Both the position numbers and the translations under genes were made by a program. 64,000 nucleotides of DNA from Hermatobates lingyangjiaoensis. Its lineage: Eukaryota > Arthropoda > Insecta > Hemiptera > Hermatobatidae. Below the pieces are notes generated by a model. It searched no databases, was not told where the DNA came from, and saw only the letters and a program-made list of their open reading frames with translations. The stretch covers positions 124,001 through 188,000 of the forward strand of contig JAPFBL010000228.1 of assembly GCA_026182355.1 (NCBI GenBank), given 5' to 3'. Positions 11,190 to 22,427 of this stretch are shown here, piece by piece (position 1 is the stretch's first letter; each line of letters starts with the position of its first letter).

Positions 11190-11311
11190 CGGTTGATAAT
11201 CTTTTAACCTTCAAAATTTCAAAAAGTCCTCAAAATATTTATTTTCATAGAATTACAATGAATGATCTAAATTTAGACTGCTCTTATTAGTCCCAGACTT
11301 TCATCTTATTA

Positions 11312-11752
11312 TACCGGCTTTGTCCGAAAATAAGACACTCTTGCTTTCTTTTTAGTTCCAAAATACGTACTGGGGCTTTATTTTCGTGGTAGAGCTTCAA
11401 GTACAATAAGCTGATTTATATATTATCGCTTAATATTTATAAATTTAATTTAATATACAGAAATTTAACTATATTCAATTTCAGTCATGTGATCTTCTTC
11501 AAGAACACCTTCATACATTTTCAATTACGTTCTGATTTTCCTCCAAATCCACTTCCTGTTCTGAACCATTGGTCCTAATCTCTCATGTCTTGCAGTATAG
11601 CTATAATTGTTAACAAATTATATTTTTCACATTATTTTAACCATGGCTTATTTTTAGGGTAAAGGCTTATATTCCAAATCCATGCTTAAAGTCCCGAATC
11701 CACGCCATGGCCTATTATTGGGGGATGTCTTATTTTCGGAAAAAGACGGTTG
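11312..11752. mobile_element. MITE-like element with AATAAGACA termini, copy 2
   Basis: The ends are CCGGCTTTGTCCGAAAATAA and the inverted TTATTTTCGGAAAAAGACGG, with TA at the left flank. The interior is the inverse of copy 1 (ctctcatgtcttgcagtata). It is nested in the 2.0-kb hAT element, so it inserted later or was carried with it. Confidence 0.6.
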
Positions 11753-12176
11753 TACTCGTATACATCTATAGTTTTCAAAGAAAATCAACAATTTTTCCAA
11801 ACAAAAAAAATTGATGTTTTCATTCAAATCATAAAAAAATTGTAAAATAAAAATAACTGGGTACACAAACAAATATAATAAACTTTTCAACCCCTTTATT
11901 AAAAAAACTAGTTTTGAAACATTTAAAATAAATGTCTTTTTATTTTAAATAAATTTATTTAACAGTTGAAAAATCCGTTTAAAACACTATTACACACATA
12001 AAACATAAAAACAATATCGACCTTAAAAAAACATTATGGCATAAAATTTCAAATTTTTTGTTCGCTTTTTAAAATTTTTTTTTATTTTCAATTTTTACCT
12101 CTCTGAAATACTGCCCTTTGGCACGTGCCACCCGGGAGGTCCCCCCCCCCCCCCCTGCTACACCACTGGTTAATAT

Positions 12177-12667
12177 TTCAATGCAAAAGCACTTAAAAAA
12201 CAAAAACTGTTTAATTTCTATCTTCCTGTGTTTTAATTTAGAATGATAACAATAAGCTTATTAAGTTTCTTAACACGTAGAAGGGTTGTAATAAGATTTA
12301 CAAGACGCCGAGAATATTGATTACAGGGGGCTGATTTCTTCAAGGGCATAATGCATAGCTTGTAATAAAGTTGATTTGTGATAAAGAAGGGGAGAAAGGA
12401 CGCACAGCTACAATTACGTCGTAATTCCAGTCACTTCACAAAAATAGACGTTTGATTAACCTTCAGGCAATCAGTCGGTAGATATTTTCAAAAATTGTGA
12501 TCATCATTCCATCAGTTTTTCCAATCTAATTCCCCCCTCTACGTCATATTCCTTCCAGAATTTCCAATATTTCTTTTCCAATTTCTTTTTGATTAAATTG
12601 CAAAAGTACTAGTATTAATCATAAGTGACTGTGATAATAATACAATTTCTCCACATATAGATTAGGA
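12177..12667. other. No recognised feature
   Basis: This AT-rich sequence lies between the hAT duplication and the SINE; I recognise nothing in it. Confidence 0.5.
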
Positions 12668-13045
12668 GGTCAAGTTAGCTCAGTGGTTAACGTACTCGCC
12701 TTTGAACTGGTACTCGACAGGGTACCCCACCTGGCCCTCGATTTATTCACGCGAGAGGTGCATAAATCTGAGCACGTTGTCTCTGGAAGAGGACGTTAAA
12801 CAGTCGGTTTCGAGCCTTTACAATGTCAGGAACTCGTTAAAGATCCCCACTGTAAATACATTTGAGTTAGCTCAAATTTAAGACTCCCAATGTAGAATCA
12901 ACAGGAAATGTGGCTCGCCCATTCCTAAAATGGGTGCCAAATAATAAATCAGCCACAATTTCCGCACCTAAAACAGCACTAAAAAGTGAAATACTTATAA
13001 GTATGGGCGTTAGAAAACAAACCACATATAGATTGTAATTCGTTA
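12668..13045 (+). mobile_element. tRNA-derived SINE, full head and body
   Basis: The head has an A-box-like TTAGCTCAGTGG near 12676. The body contains ctcgatttattcacgcgaga, aataaatctgagca-type sequence and gttaaagatccc, shared with the copies at 15.1, 41.0 and 41.5 kb. The B box (gggtaccccacc) has diverged from GGTTCRANNCC. The downstream tail (gtagaatcaacaggaaatgt) is longer than in the others. Confidence 0.75.
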
Positions 13046-13179
13046 ACACTCACATCAAGGAAAGTGAGATAAAAACTCAAAATATGTTTTATACAATAAT
13101 TTTAAATGTTAAATTATGATGTTAAAGTGTGACTTATGAATTGGACCCCATTTAAGGTAGACACAAATCACCTACCTGG

Positions 13180-13590
13180 TCGATTCTACATCAGGGAGCC
13201 CTAAATCTTACTACACTTATCTTTTTAGCTTAGTCATCTTGACAGAAATCTTAAGATCTTCCTACCTCACAAACTCTCCAAGAGAAGATTCGCATAAGAT
13301 GCTCGATGCTCGGGTCGATTCTACGAGTACATCAGGGAGCCCTAAATCTTACTACACTTATCTTTTTAGCTTAGTCATCTTGACAGAAATCTTAAGATCT
13401 TCCTACCTCACAAACTCTCACAAGAGAAGATTCGCATAAGATGCTCGATGCTCGGCGTCGATTCTACGAGTACATCAGGGAGCCCTAAATCTTACTACAC
13501 TTATGTTTTTAGCTTAGTCATCTTGACAGAAATCTTAAGATCTTCCTACCTCACAAACTCTCCAAGAGAAGATTCGCATAAGATGCTCAA
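13180..13590. repeat. Tandem repeat, period about 142 bp, three copies
   Basis: The block agggagccctaaatcttact recurs with starts of ccctaaatc at 13199, 13340 and 13483, giving spacings of 141 and 143 bp. Copies are almost identical, suggesting recent duplication. No protein is recognised in the 66-codon ORF that crosses it. Confidence 0.9.
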
Positions 13591-13600
13591 TCTCTTTTGT

Positions 13601-15090
13601 AAAATTCGAACCAACAATCTTTAAAAAAGAATTAAGGTTGTTACACACAGTACTTAAGACACAGTACATTCAGATGGAATCTTACGTAAAAACATCTGGA
13701 GTAAAAAAATTATTTAGAAAAAATGTTCATTAATCATATGCATCGATATTTTTGTGTAATCTATTACTACATATGCCTTACATATGTCATGTAAGTATAG
13801 TTAGGTCTAGTAGATGTTAAAGGATTAATAGTAAACAATTATAATAAGTATTTATGTAAGTTAAAGGGGATAGCCATATAAATAAGGATAAGATGGACAG
13901 GAGAAGTTAAGGAGGACTAAAAAGAAATAAGTAGGGAGGATGCTGTGCCAACAAAGGGGCTACAACATACGAGTAGAGCCTATGGTAAACAATGGGATCT
14001 CACGGTAAGAGTTGTCTGTAGTAATAAGTATTTATAGGATAGTAGAAAGGAGTTCTAATATAAGTTATGGATGGTAGCTGCTGCAATAAGTGTCACATAT
14101 ATAATATATATAATAACATATATAATAAAGATGTTACAAAAAAAGAACAAATGTTCAGAACCTGTGAACTTATTGCTTAAATTTTTTGTTGATGTGAATA
14201 ATTTTATAAATTTTGTTTTGCTATATGAAAATGAGTGAGTGTGAATGGAAATGTTTGAGAACAGGCTATAAGTAGAGATCACTTTGACATTTCACTAAAA
14301 AACATTCCTTATTATGTGATTGAGCTCTACTGTTGTTGCACAGTATTCTCCTATACAACAAATGACCCTCTACAATCAACAAATCTTAATTTCCAAAAAC
14401 CTTTCTTTTTATATTTATTTCCTTTAAATCTTTAATCTAATTTCCAGAACATATGGTTTCATCACTTTAAAATCTACGAAAGAAGCGTTTTTTTTTGGTA
14501 TTTCCTTTAAATTTAACTGTTCTTAAACATGTTAACTTCAAAAAAAAGAAATATAACAACCATGAGAATAACTTTATTCTCTTTTTAAACTAGATTTATA
14601 TCTACCCTGGCTAAGAAGATTAAAATATGTCTTCTACACATACATATCACTGAATCCCTTACTTTCCAAGAGACCCTTGGGAATGAAAAGTTTTTCTCTC
14701 ATCTTTTCGTGACAGTTTCCTTTTCTCTACAAACACCTGTTGATTAGTTAAATACCTCTTTTCTAATCTATTTTTTCATAAATACACCAGAAAGCAATGT
14801 CTTGTTTCTAATTTTACTTAGACTTCCTCAAACTTATTCTTTTTGTTTAAATAAGTACGTAAAATATCCTTGCTGGCACAGTAGAGATAGTTAGTGGCAC
14901 AGGGAGAGGAGAGATACGAGACTGAGGATAATGATAGGATAAAAACATCTTAAATTAAATGTAATTAAAATAAATGTTAATTAAAAGAAATACTTTTTTT
15001 TTTTAATAAAGTAAGAATATATCGACTAGGTTTAGTCGAAAAGGAAGACAAATTGACTCGATAAAAGATCTATTGCAGTCTTGTTATAAC
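13601..15090. other. AT-rich stretch without recognised gene
   Basis: I find no conserved ORF or repeat family. Short TA-rich tracts occur near 14095-14125. Confidence 0.5.
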
Positions 15091-15094
15091 AGTA

Positions 15095-15285
15095 GGACAA
15101 GGTTAGCTGAGTGGCAAAGAGCTCGCCTCTGGTCTGGTAGGTCAGGGGTTCAATACCCACTATGGCTTTCGATTTATTCAAGTGGGAGATGAATAAATCT
15201 GAGCTCGTCGTCACTCGAGGAGGGCGTTAAGCCGTCGGTCAGGTATCCCTACTCTAAATACACTTGAGTTGGACTAAAAAAGTTT
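15095..15285 (+). mobile_element. tRNA-derived SINE
   Basis: A box GTTAGCTGAGTGG near 15104 and B box GGGGTTCAATACCC near 15147 are both intact, so RNA polymerase III could in principle recognise it. The body (tcgatttattcaagtgggag, then a cgtcgtcactcgagg stretch) matches the other SINEs. It stops near a PLE-like fragment (aaccgaaacttcggcaacga, about 15293) and (TA)n. Confidence 0.85.
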
Positions 15286-15344
15286 TAAATAAAACCGAAA
15301 CTTCGGCAACGAACCTAGAAAATTAACCAAATCCCGATTACATA

Positions 15345-15380
15345 ATATATATATATATATATATTATGTAGTTTATATTG

Positions 15381-15412
<32 letters not shown>
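15345..15412. repeat. (TA)n microsatellite
   Basis: Two TA blocks are separated by tatgtagtttatattgaac. It borders PLE-terminal fragments on both sides. Confidence 0.9.
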
Positions 15413-15418
<6 letters not shown>

Positions 15419-15765
15419 CAATATAAACAAAGAAACATAGAGAAATCAAAAGAACACACTTACAGTCTCTAATTTTCGGTTTGAACCGTCTTCAGGAGAG
15501 ATAAGAGAGGGAAACCAAGCGCACTGGTTCAGAGACGGTTGGAGACCAACAGTGTTGCCGCATGCGCGCCCGTTCACAGAAAATAAGGTAGACAGGAATC
15601 AATTTATAATTACATTGCGACCATAGCGAAACCAAGCGACCAGTGCGCTTGGTTTCCCTTTCTTATCTCTCCTGAAGACGGTTCAAACCGAAAATTAGAG
15701 ACTGTAAGTGTGTTCTTTTGATTTCTCTATGTTTCTTTGTTTATATTGAACTATATTTGTCCGTT
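15413..15765. mobile_element. PLE-terminal inverted pair, family B, with 100-bp spacer
   Basis: The left arm is minus-oriented and the right arm plus-oriented (CTGAAGA-C-GGTT..AACC-GAAA, about 15661-15689). The arms share accaagcgcactggttc-type and ttcaatataaacaaagaaac sequence almost exactly. The spacer (about 15550-15640) contains gcatgcgcgcccgttcacag. Confidence 0.7.
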
Positions 15766-15805
15766 TTGGATCGTATTTCCAACGAAAAAAAGTGTATATA
15801 TATAT

Positions 15806-15995
15806 AGTGATAAAAGTATCGACCGTGAAACAGAAAAAAAATTAAAGTTTATCAGGACTCGGTTAGTTCTTCAGGTTCTAATTATACTTCTCCTTATAAA
15901 AAATGTTTTAAATAAAAACCGAAATATTGGCAATGAGAGTTTAATTTGAACCTGAAGAACTGACCTAGTCCTGATAAACTTTAATGTTGTATATA
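15806..15995. mobile_element. PLE-terminal palindrome, family F
   Basis: Inverted copies of tttatcaggactcggttagt and its complement close around a centre near 15900. The plus arm includes ttaaataaaaaccgaaatat, a stem followed by GAAA. (TA)n flanks both ends. Confidence 0.6.
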
Positions 15996-16010
15996 TATAT
16001 ATATTCAGTT

Positions 16011-16130
16011 GGGTTTTTGACTCTGACGAAGACCGCTTGTTACGGTTGAAAGATCTTAGTCTTGTTTTCCCATTTCTTATTGTGGTTTGATCATTGATTG
16101 TTGTTTCACGTGTTTATGTGAAATCTTTTT
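16011..16130 (+). mobile_element. PLE-terminal fragment, family A
   Basis: This is a complete single copy, from ttgggtttttgactctgacg to gtttatgtgaaatctttt, with CTGACGA-A-GACCG..CGGTT-GAAA at about 16021-16050. (TA)n follows at 16130-16151. Confidence 0.65.
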
Positions 16131-16149
16131 ATATATATATATATATATA

Positions 16150-16402
16150 TGTATATTAGTATAAATGGGCAGCAAATCTTCTTGAAGACAAATGGAATTA
16201 AAGTATGCAGCAGCTTCTGCATTAACGACCTTTTTGCTGATGGCCTCGATTTTTCTAACTATCTTCCGGTGATGCTGAGGCAACTTCCATATATGCTGGG
16301 CCAGAGACATTGAGAAAACCAATATCAAACAACTTTAATGGAACACAAAAACACTGGGTTGAAACAAGCTTTCGACCATACATTGGTCATCTTCGGGTTA
16401 CA
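16150..16402 (-). mobile_element. PLE terminal repeat with N-terminal ORF and hammerhead-like motif
   Basis: The minus-strand ORF reads SLAQHIWKLPQHHRKIVRKI, then AEAAAYFNSICLQEDLLPIY, and runs into (TA)n. Upstream on that strand (16362-16402) is CGAAGA-T-GACC..GGTC-GAAAGC, a variant hammerhead-like core lacking the usual T. The family differs from that of the 53-kb element. Confidence 0.65.
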
Positions 16403-16537
16403 CTACTATTTAATTAATGAATGTTAATATAATTAACTGAAAAGTAATTTTTAAAATTAAACATAACAATTTTAACAAATATAAAACAAACGATACAGCG
16501 GGTGAGAGGAAAACAAAGAGCAGGTTCCAGCAGGGTT

Positions 16538-16595
16538 GCATATATATATATATATATATATATATAGATATATGGATTATATATATATATATATA
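16538..16595. repeat. (TA)n microsatellite
   Basis: Two blocks of TA lie against the family B pair. Confidence 0.9.
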
Positions 16596-16787
16596 GTTCA
16601 TGCAAAAAAAAGAAACTTAGAGAAATTAAAAGCACACACTTACAGTCTCTAATTTTTGGTTTGGACAGTTTTCAGGAGAGATAAGAGAGGGAAATCAAGC
16701 GCACTGGTTCAGAGACGGTTCGTCTCTGAGGGAGACCAGAGGTCTCTCTTATCTCTCCTGTTTGAAGACGGTGCAAACCGAATATAT
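16596..16787. mobile_element. PLE-terminal pair, family B (compact palindrome)
   Basis: The left, minus-oriented copy (ttcaggagagataagagagg) is followed by a short plus-oriented half (tctcttatctctcctgtttg). The right half is truncated and carries a 4-base insertion before gaagacgg. Confidence 0.6.
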
Positions 16788-16790
16788 ATA

Positions 16791-18300
16791 TATATAATAT
16801 CATATATTTATGTTGAATATATTACAGTATACAATTTAATATAATTTTAATTCAGCTTAAAACAATAATGAATAAACTCCACGGTTAAAAAGTAAAATTT
16901 TATGAAATAAATGGTCCAGTTTTAAAAGGTTCAAACATAAGAGAAAAAAAAAATTTATCAATTTAAACGATACTAATTAAAACAAATACGGATGAAAATA
17001 TATATGGAAGAAATCATAGCAAGGCAGACCATTAAAAACTATTTTGAATCAACGAACAAGTAAAAAGGATAGAGAAATGGGCTATTCCAACAATACATTT
17101 TCTAAAATAAATTGATCATAAATTCTAAAAATCCAAAGGAACGAAAATTTTGGAATATTGTATACAAAATCGCGAACTTTTAATATTAAGCAATGGGATT
17201 AGCCTTTGATTTTGCTAAATTTAAAAAAAAAATAAATAGATTTTAATGATTTAAAAAACTCTTCAATAAAAAAAACTGACTTTTACAAAATGTAAATATT
17301 TCAAACATTATTATTAATTTCACTGCATATATAATGAAAGGCTTTCCATGCTGTTTTTACTCGGTAAATATTGAATTAAAAGTCAATATTTAAATTAGGT
17401 TTTATTTGTAGGTAGCAATAAATCATTATTAATTTAAAATGTACCAATATAACTTGTTTCGCCTTTACATAAAATTCATTAAGTTATATGAATATGTCAG
17501 TTGGATACACAAAATGTAGGATGGATATCTACAAATTCAAACTTAATATAATCCATTTACATAAGAATTGTAGTATCAATTGCTATATGTTTCATTTCTT
17601 TTAATAAATTGTCATACCAATAAATTTTGTTACTATGAGCTGAGCTTTTCACAGGTAACAAATAATAATAATTACAATAGATTTTCACTTTCTACTGCTC
17701 CAATATCAATACAGGTTTTTGTCATCACTACATTGTTAGTATTTACCGTCCAAACCACAATAAGAAATAAAAAAAAAGTATTTTTTCTCATTTCATATTG
17801 TGGTTTTGAACGCTGATTGTTGCTTCACGTGTTTATTGTGAAATCTTGTTATTGTAGAGTGTCTGGACAAAATTTCAATGTATTGTAATTTATTAGTATT
17901 AAACTATTAATGAAATCTGATGCATTAAAGGCTAGATATTAATTTATGGTTAAACAATTAAGGGAAAGAATACTTTTAAATAATTACCGTTAATTACTAT
18001 TATTTAATTTAGTGTTATTAAATTCATTAGCGAAACAGAATAAGAAGGAATAAGACATTATCAAATTTTAAAGTAACATATATTAATATTAAATTATTGT
18101 TAAAAATATCTGCTTTATTGCATTTAGAAGACTTCCAACTATATACTTCCGTTGAAAACTCGGTATAGAAATTTTTCACTCAAAGGTAATAATTTCAAAC
18201 TTTTGTATTTCATATACTCTGTAAATGTAATTTTAAAAATAAAATAAATTAAAAATAAAATTTATAACTTAACCAACTCATTCTGAGATAAAATGGATAA
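16791..18300. other. AT-rich stretch; decayed family A pair at 17748-17850
   Basis: No gene is recognised. At 17748-17850 caaaccacaataagaaat and catttcatattgtggttttg flank an A/T centre, then ttgcttcacgtgtttattgt: an eroded family A palindrome lacking the CTGACGA core and lacking flanking (TA)n. Confidence 0.5.
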
Positions 18301-18317
18301 ACAAACAAAAGTCTGAA

Positions 18318-18500
18318 CACAAATGAAGTTTTATTCAACAGCAACAACGCGTTTTGAACATTTTGTGTTCATCATCAGGAAGACATCAACCCTTCAGCAC
18401 CACATCCTTGGTGTCTTCCTGATGATGAACACAAAGTGTTCAAAACGATTTGTTATTGTTGAATAAAACTTCATTTGTGTGGAGACTTTTGTTTGTTTAT
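18318..18500. mobile_element. Palindrome of PLE-like termini with CTGATGA core
   Basis: Arms of about 80 bp (aagttttattcaacagcaac and its complement) flank a centre near 18405. Each arm carries CTGATGA-T-GAACAC-AAA-GTGTTC-AAAACG, the same module as the PLE ends but with AAAA in place of GAAA. No (TA)n borders it. Confidence 0.55.
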
Positions 18501-19789
18501 CCATTTTACCTCAGAATGAGTAAATACCACACAATTACGGATTGCACAACTAATGATTTAATAAGTTATCCAACATTGATTTGATAAAAATTCAATGAAC
18601 CGTATTGATGATCACTTTTTTTCTTTTTTTTTTGTTGTTAGAGAACAACATGCTGCACCAGAAGGCATTACATCATTAAAATCTTTAATATTACACAATA
18701 ATTCTTATTATATTATGATAATGCAGCTTAAAATATATAATAATTTAATAATGATAACAGAGTAATGGCGACTACTCACAAACATAATACAGTCGCGATT
18801 ACTCTGATATCATTATTGATGATCACTGTTATATGATAAAGGCGATGTAATGAATTGACGATTTGCACGTCGTGTCAAACGACTTGTGGACGTGACGATT
18901 GTCCGAAACAGACTTTATCAGGCGACTTTTCCGTTTATACCAAACTTTGACCTAGGCTAATGGTCAGCTTAGGTCATCACACATGCTTCTTAGCTGAGAA
19001 GAACCGCTACAAATAAGTCGTTTGACAATTTCATACATGCGAACAGAAGTAGACGTTTAAACTAAAAAAACGTTTGCTTTAACTTGACAAGATTCTTCAA
19101 TCAATGACTGTTGAACAATATCACAAATGCTTGATTTGCAGGTCGTTATATTCCCTATATGGAGCTTAATAGTCATCCTTTTTAGCCCATGTCAAATCAT
19201 AGCCGTTTAGAAAAATCTAAAATAGCATAAAATTTATATTATACATTACTGAAAAGTACTACAAGTCTCTAGAACAACCAACAGAATAGGGGAATCAGTA
19301 CTTGTTTTGGCATAAAGAACAATAAACTAGGAAAAATCAAACAATCAATAGCGATATCTGGAGGACTAGATATCTAACATATTACATATTATTATATTGA
19401 TTAAATTTCAATCCACCAAAAAAAAAACATAAAAAAAATGCTCAGGAGACTTAAAAGGTCTAAATCCGACAATCTTTAAAGTTAATTTTTGTTAATTATA
19501 ACTCTACAAACTATAGTAATAATTACGATATATTCCCTTTGTTCTGAGGTAATATCATTACATTCATACTTTATTATGCATAGCCCTTTTTTTACTTTTT
19601 AGAAAAACAAAAATTTGAAAAATGTATCAAAATAATGACAAGATCTACCTTGTTGCCTGTCTTCGGGCAGAATTTGAGTCATCCATGCTGCAAGCCGCTA
19701 GTCACCAGCACCTGCAACAGTAAATCACTGTCATTATCACTTACTAACTATAGATTCAGACACACCTCAATATAAATATATACGAATTC
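18501..19789. other. No recognised gene; small inverted repeat at 18750-18830
   Basis: The block gataacagagtaatggcgac and a diverged complement (cgcgattactctgatatcat) form a short inverted repeat. Otherwise no feature is recognised. Confidence 0.45.
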
Positions 19790-19794
19790 AAAAT

Positions 19795-19915
19795 CTCCAA
19801 GAAGAGTAACATACAAGAGTAAAGAAACACACTTACAAACTCAAATTTTTGGGAAATTCGTTTTCAGGAGAAAAGATAAAGAGGAACCAAGCACGTTTTA
19901 GACGCAACGATAAGT
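19795..19915 (-). mobile_element. PLE-terminal fragment, family B (diverged)
   Basis: It contains aaacacacttacaaactcaa, ttcaggagaaaagataaaga and gcacgttttagacgcaacga, matching 22440-22560. Minus-oriented, with a weakened hairpin. Confidence 0.55.
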
Positions 19916-20067
19916 AACCGACCCTGCAACAACCGGTGCTGTTCAATACCGGCCCCTCCCGGGTGGTATTGAAGTAATAGAATTGAGAGATAATATAAAC
20001 AGGAAATTCAGATAAGCAATACAAGTTGGGTAAATATAAAGGAGGCAAAGAGAATCGGAGAGAAATT

Positions 20068-20165
20068 TAAAATATATATATATATATATATACTAATTAA
20101 ATGAAACGGTTCTACGAACTAAATAAACTTTATTCACAAAAGGAACACGAGCAGGTTCAAGGGTA
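20068..20165. mobile_element. (TA)n joined to family C fragment
   Basis: After (TA)n, the family C end (gttctacgaactaaataaac) appears without its CTGATGA part, so this copy is truncated. Confidence 0.45.
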
Positions 20166-20549
20166 AGTCTAAGGATTGTTCTGAATAAACATTTTCGATG
20201 TGGCAAAGTTGGTATAGTAAATACTTAGTTCCAATCTGTCATCCGGCTTGGGGCATGTTGTATTATTCTTGAAAATCGCTTTTAAAGATTTTAAAACTAT
20301 ATGAAGGCAGTTCGAAGACGAACCAGTCTGGGAGAGATAAAGAAGTCAATTTATTACCTTCCCAGATGCAAATTATGGATGGAAAGTAACCAAGACCCTG
20401 TGGAAACCTCACCATGCTACTACCTTTCGATAACCTCCCTTATTGTGATTATGTGCTATGTTGACTTGGTGTAGTTTATTTTAATTATTGCTTACTTTTA
20501 GATTTCTTAATAATTTTACGTGTGTTATGAAACTCTGTATATATAATAT
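20166..20549. other. No recognised feature
   Basis: No coding or repeat signature recognised. Confidence 0.4.
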
Positions 20550-20752
20550 CCTTGAAAATGGATATTGAAAACCGAAACAAAAATAGAAATTTTGGTGAAC
20601 TTAATTATTTAGTTACAAACCCATGGAAGTCATGTATGAGAAGATTGGAAAAGATTAATCAGAAAAGGTGTAAAACCAGAAAGGTGTAAAAAAATTAGGC
20701 ATTATTTTTAATAGAACTTGAATAAATGAAGGCCTGCCCCCCAAATATACGA
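20550..20752 (+). mobile_element. Decayed PLE terminal repeat and N-terminal codons
   Basis: The module ccttgaaaatggatattgaa followed by accgaaac resembles the 53.5-kb terminus. Downstream, atgagaagattggaaaagat and aatgaaggcctgccccccaa are decayed N-terminal codons (NEGLPPKYTN) running into (TA)n at 20752-20806. Confidence 0.5.

Positions 20753-20806
<54 letters not shown>
20752..20806. repeat. (TA)n microsatellite
   Basis: About 27 TA units with one phase break. Confidence 0.9.
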
Positions 20807-20808
<2 letters not shown>

Positions 20809-20965
20809 TTCACAAATGAAGAAAAGAAACACACAGAGAAAGAGACACACTTACAAACTCTAATTTTCGGATGATCCGTCTTCAGGAGAAAATAGAATGG
20901 GCGACCAAGCACGCCGGAAACCGTTCCGGCAACCGACTGTGCTGCCACGCGCGCCCGGTTCAGGA
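20806..20965 (-). mobile_element. PLE-terminal fragment, family B variant
   Basis: Minus-oriented (gatgatccgtcttcaggaga), with a longer distal part containing ccaagcacgccggaaaccgt and a gcgcgcccggttcagg block like that in the 15.5-kb spacer. Confidence 0.55.
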
Positions 20966-21111
20966 AGTAATGAAGTAGAGACGATCAGAAGAAAATTAAA
21001 ATTAAGAAAAGCAGTTCTGGTTGATTGAAGGTAAAATAAACAACAGGAAGATAAATGAAGTATGAAAAGGAATACCGTGAAAAATATCTAAAAGCATGTA
21101 TATATATATAT

Positions 21112-21196
21112 CAATGATCAAACCACAATAAGAAATGGGAAACAAGACTAAGATCTTTCAACCGTAACAAGCAGTCTTCGTCAGAGTCAAAACCCC
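21112..21196 (-). mobile_element. PLE-terminal fragment, family A
   Basis: Minus-oriented single copy (tctttcaaccgtaacaagca, then tcttcgtcagagtcaaaacc) abutting (TA)n at 21098-21111. Confidence 0.6.
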
Positions 21197-21605
21197 AACT
21201 CTGACGCAATCATAAGCAACAAAAAACAAAATGAATTAATCATAAATAATAATAAAGAAAAGGAAAAAATAAATAGTAGAATACAAAAAAAATATATCTG
21301 TAATATTGAACAAAAAGTAGAGAATAAATAAAAATAAAGAAATAGGAATCTAGTCAAGAATAAGATGTCTTGATAAATAAAATATAAAAAAAAACTATTT
21401 ATGAAGAATAAAAAATAAAACAAATATATCCAAAAGCTACGAAAGAGGAAAAAAGTAAAAAAATAAAACTAGAAAAAAAAATAAATAAAAAAAATTAAAA
21501 TAAAAAAATGTTTTAAAGTTTAGCCAAAGTGCACTGCACGCCCTGACCAACCACATGTGTGCCTCCTCAGAGGCCCTCAGGTTCACGTTATTGCCATCTG
21601 TCGCA
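21197..21605 (-). pseudogene. PLE 3' end: last codons plus A/T-rich tail
   Basis: On the minus strand near 21600-21540 the reading GNNVNLRASEEAHMWLVRA matches the PLE C-terminal signature (LRASEEA..LL) seen at 63.8 kb. The T-rich tract downstream on that strand (21200-21530) corresponds to the T-rich 3' region at 7.9 kb and 61.4 kb. Only the tail of the element remains. Confidence 0.6.
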
Positions 21606-21984
21606 AAATTTGAACACTGTAAAAATCATCTAAGCTTAAAAATGCTCTATTTAAAAAAAAACTATTAAAATATTAATAAATTAAAAATACTTTGAAGCTG
21701 CAATAAATTTAAAATAATTGCTGGAAAAATTGAGATAGAGAAGAATGGATAACGAGATACCGGGGGCCGGGGGGGGGGGGGGGGGGGGGAAGCCAGTGTA
21801 GAACAGAGGCAATATAGAGGGATTCAACTGTAAACTTGAAAGAGTGTTCAAAAGGCCAGCCTACCATGAAATAACCGGAGCACAATTTTCTGATTAATCA
21901 TCCGTGACAAACAACTGGCTCCAGCCGATTTTTAACTATTCAATCCCGATACTCACAAAGTTAAATTATAATACAACGCCGTTC

Positions 21985-22015
<31 letters not shown>

Positions 22016-22119
22016 TCAAAATTAAAATAAGAACACTGTAAACGTTTTCATGATATAGGTACTTCAAAAACTGAAAAAACAAACAGTCAAACTAAAAAGC
22101 CACATGGCTTTTTATATAC
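21606..22119. other. No gene; poly-G and poly-A runs
   Basis: A G-run lies at about 21766-21789 and an A-run at about 21990-22014. Nothing else is recognised. Confidence 0.5.
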
Positions 22120-22147
22120 TTAATATATATATATATATATATATATA

Positions 22148-22330
22148 TGCGTTTAAAAAATGAATGTCCAATTTCACATTATTTAATTTGTTAGAAAATG
22201 TTTCTAATTTTCTAAAACTCTTTTTTACCTCTGGGTTTCTTATCTTATGAATTAACTCTCCATATTTCATTCCATTGAATTTATTCTTCGACATGTTTCA
22301 GTGTTACAATCACCATCGTCAGGAAAATTA
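22148..22330 (-). mobile_element. PLE terminal repeat with N-terminal ORF
   Basis: The minus-strand ORF begins MSKNKFNGMKYGELIHKIRN and continues with KKSFRKLETFSNKLNNVKL before entering (TA)n (22122-22148). It starts immediately after a hammerhead-like module, and its first ATG overlaps the module's GTC. The N-terminal pattern (YGELIH.. SFRKLE..) fits other PLE starts. Confidence 0.7.
22285..22327 (-). ncRNA. Hammerhead-ribozyme-like motif, best-preserved stem I
   Basis: On the minus strand: TTTTC (stem I), CTGACGA, extra T, GGTG..CACT (stem II), GAAAC, AT, GTC, GAAGA (stem I). TTTTC pairs with GAAGA over five positions including one G-T. All fixed core bases C-T-G-A-N-G-A and GAAA are present. 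Caveats are the extra T before stem II and a minimal stem III. Confidence 0.6.
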
Positions 22331-22427
22331 TCACATATAGAATAAAATAAAATAAAATGAAACTATTACACTTGGTAAACTAAACATTCCTTGATAACAA
22401 ACAAACAATATATATATATATACACGA

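Larger units (their letters stand above)
10169..12168. mobile_element. hAT-type transposon of 2.0 kb, with nested elements
   Basis: The element starts CAGTAGCGTAG (10169) and ends CTACACCACTG (12168). It is flanked by a perfect 8-bp duplication, GTTAATAT, at 10161-10168 and 12169-12176. Subterminal G/C-rich blocks (ccatccgggcgg near the left end, ggcacgtgccacccggg near the right end) resemble known CAGTGGCGTAG hAT families. No transposase is visible. Inside are a LINE C-terminal remnant, poly-T and poly-C runs and a second MITE. Confidence 0.85.
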
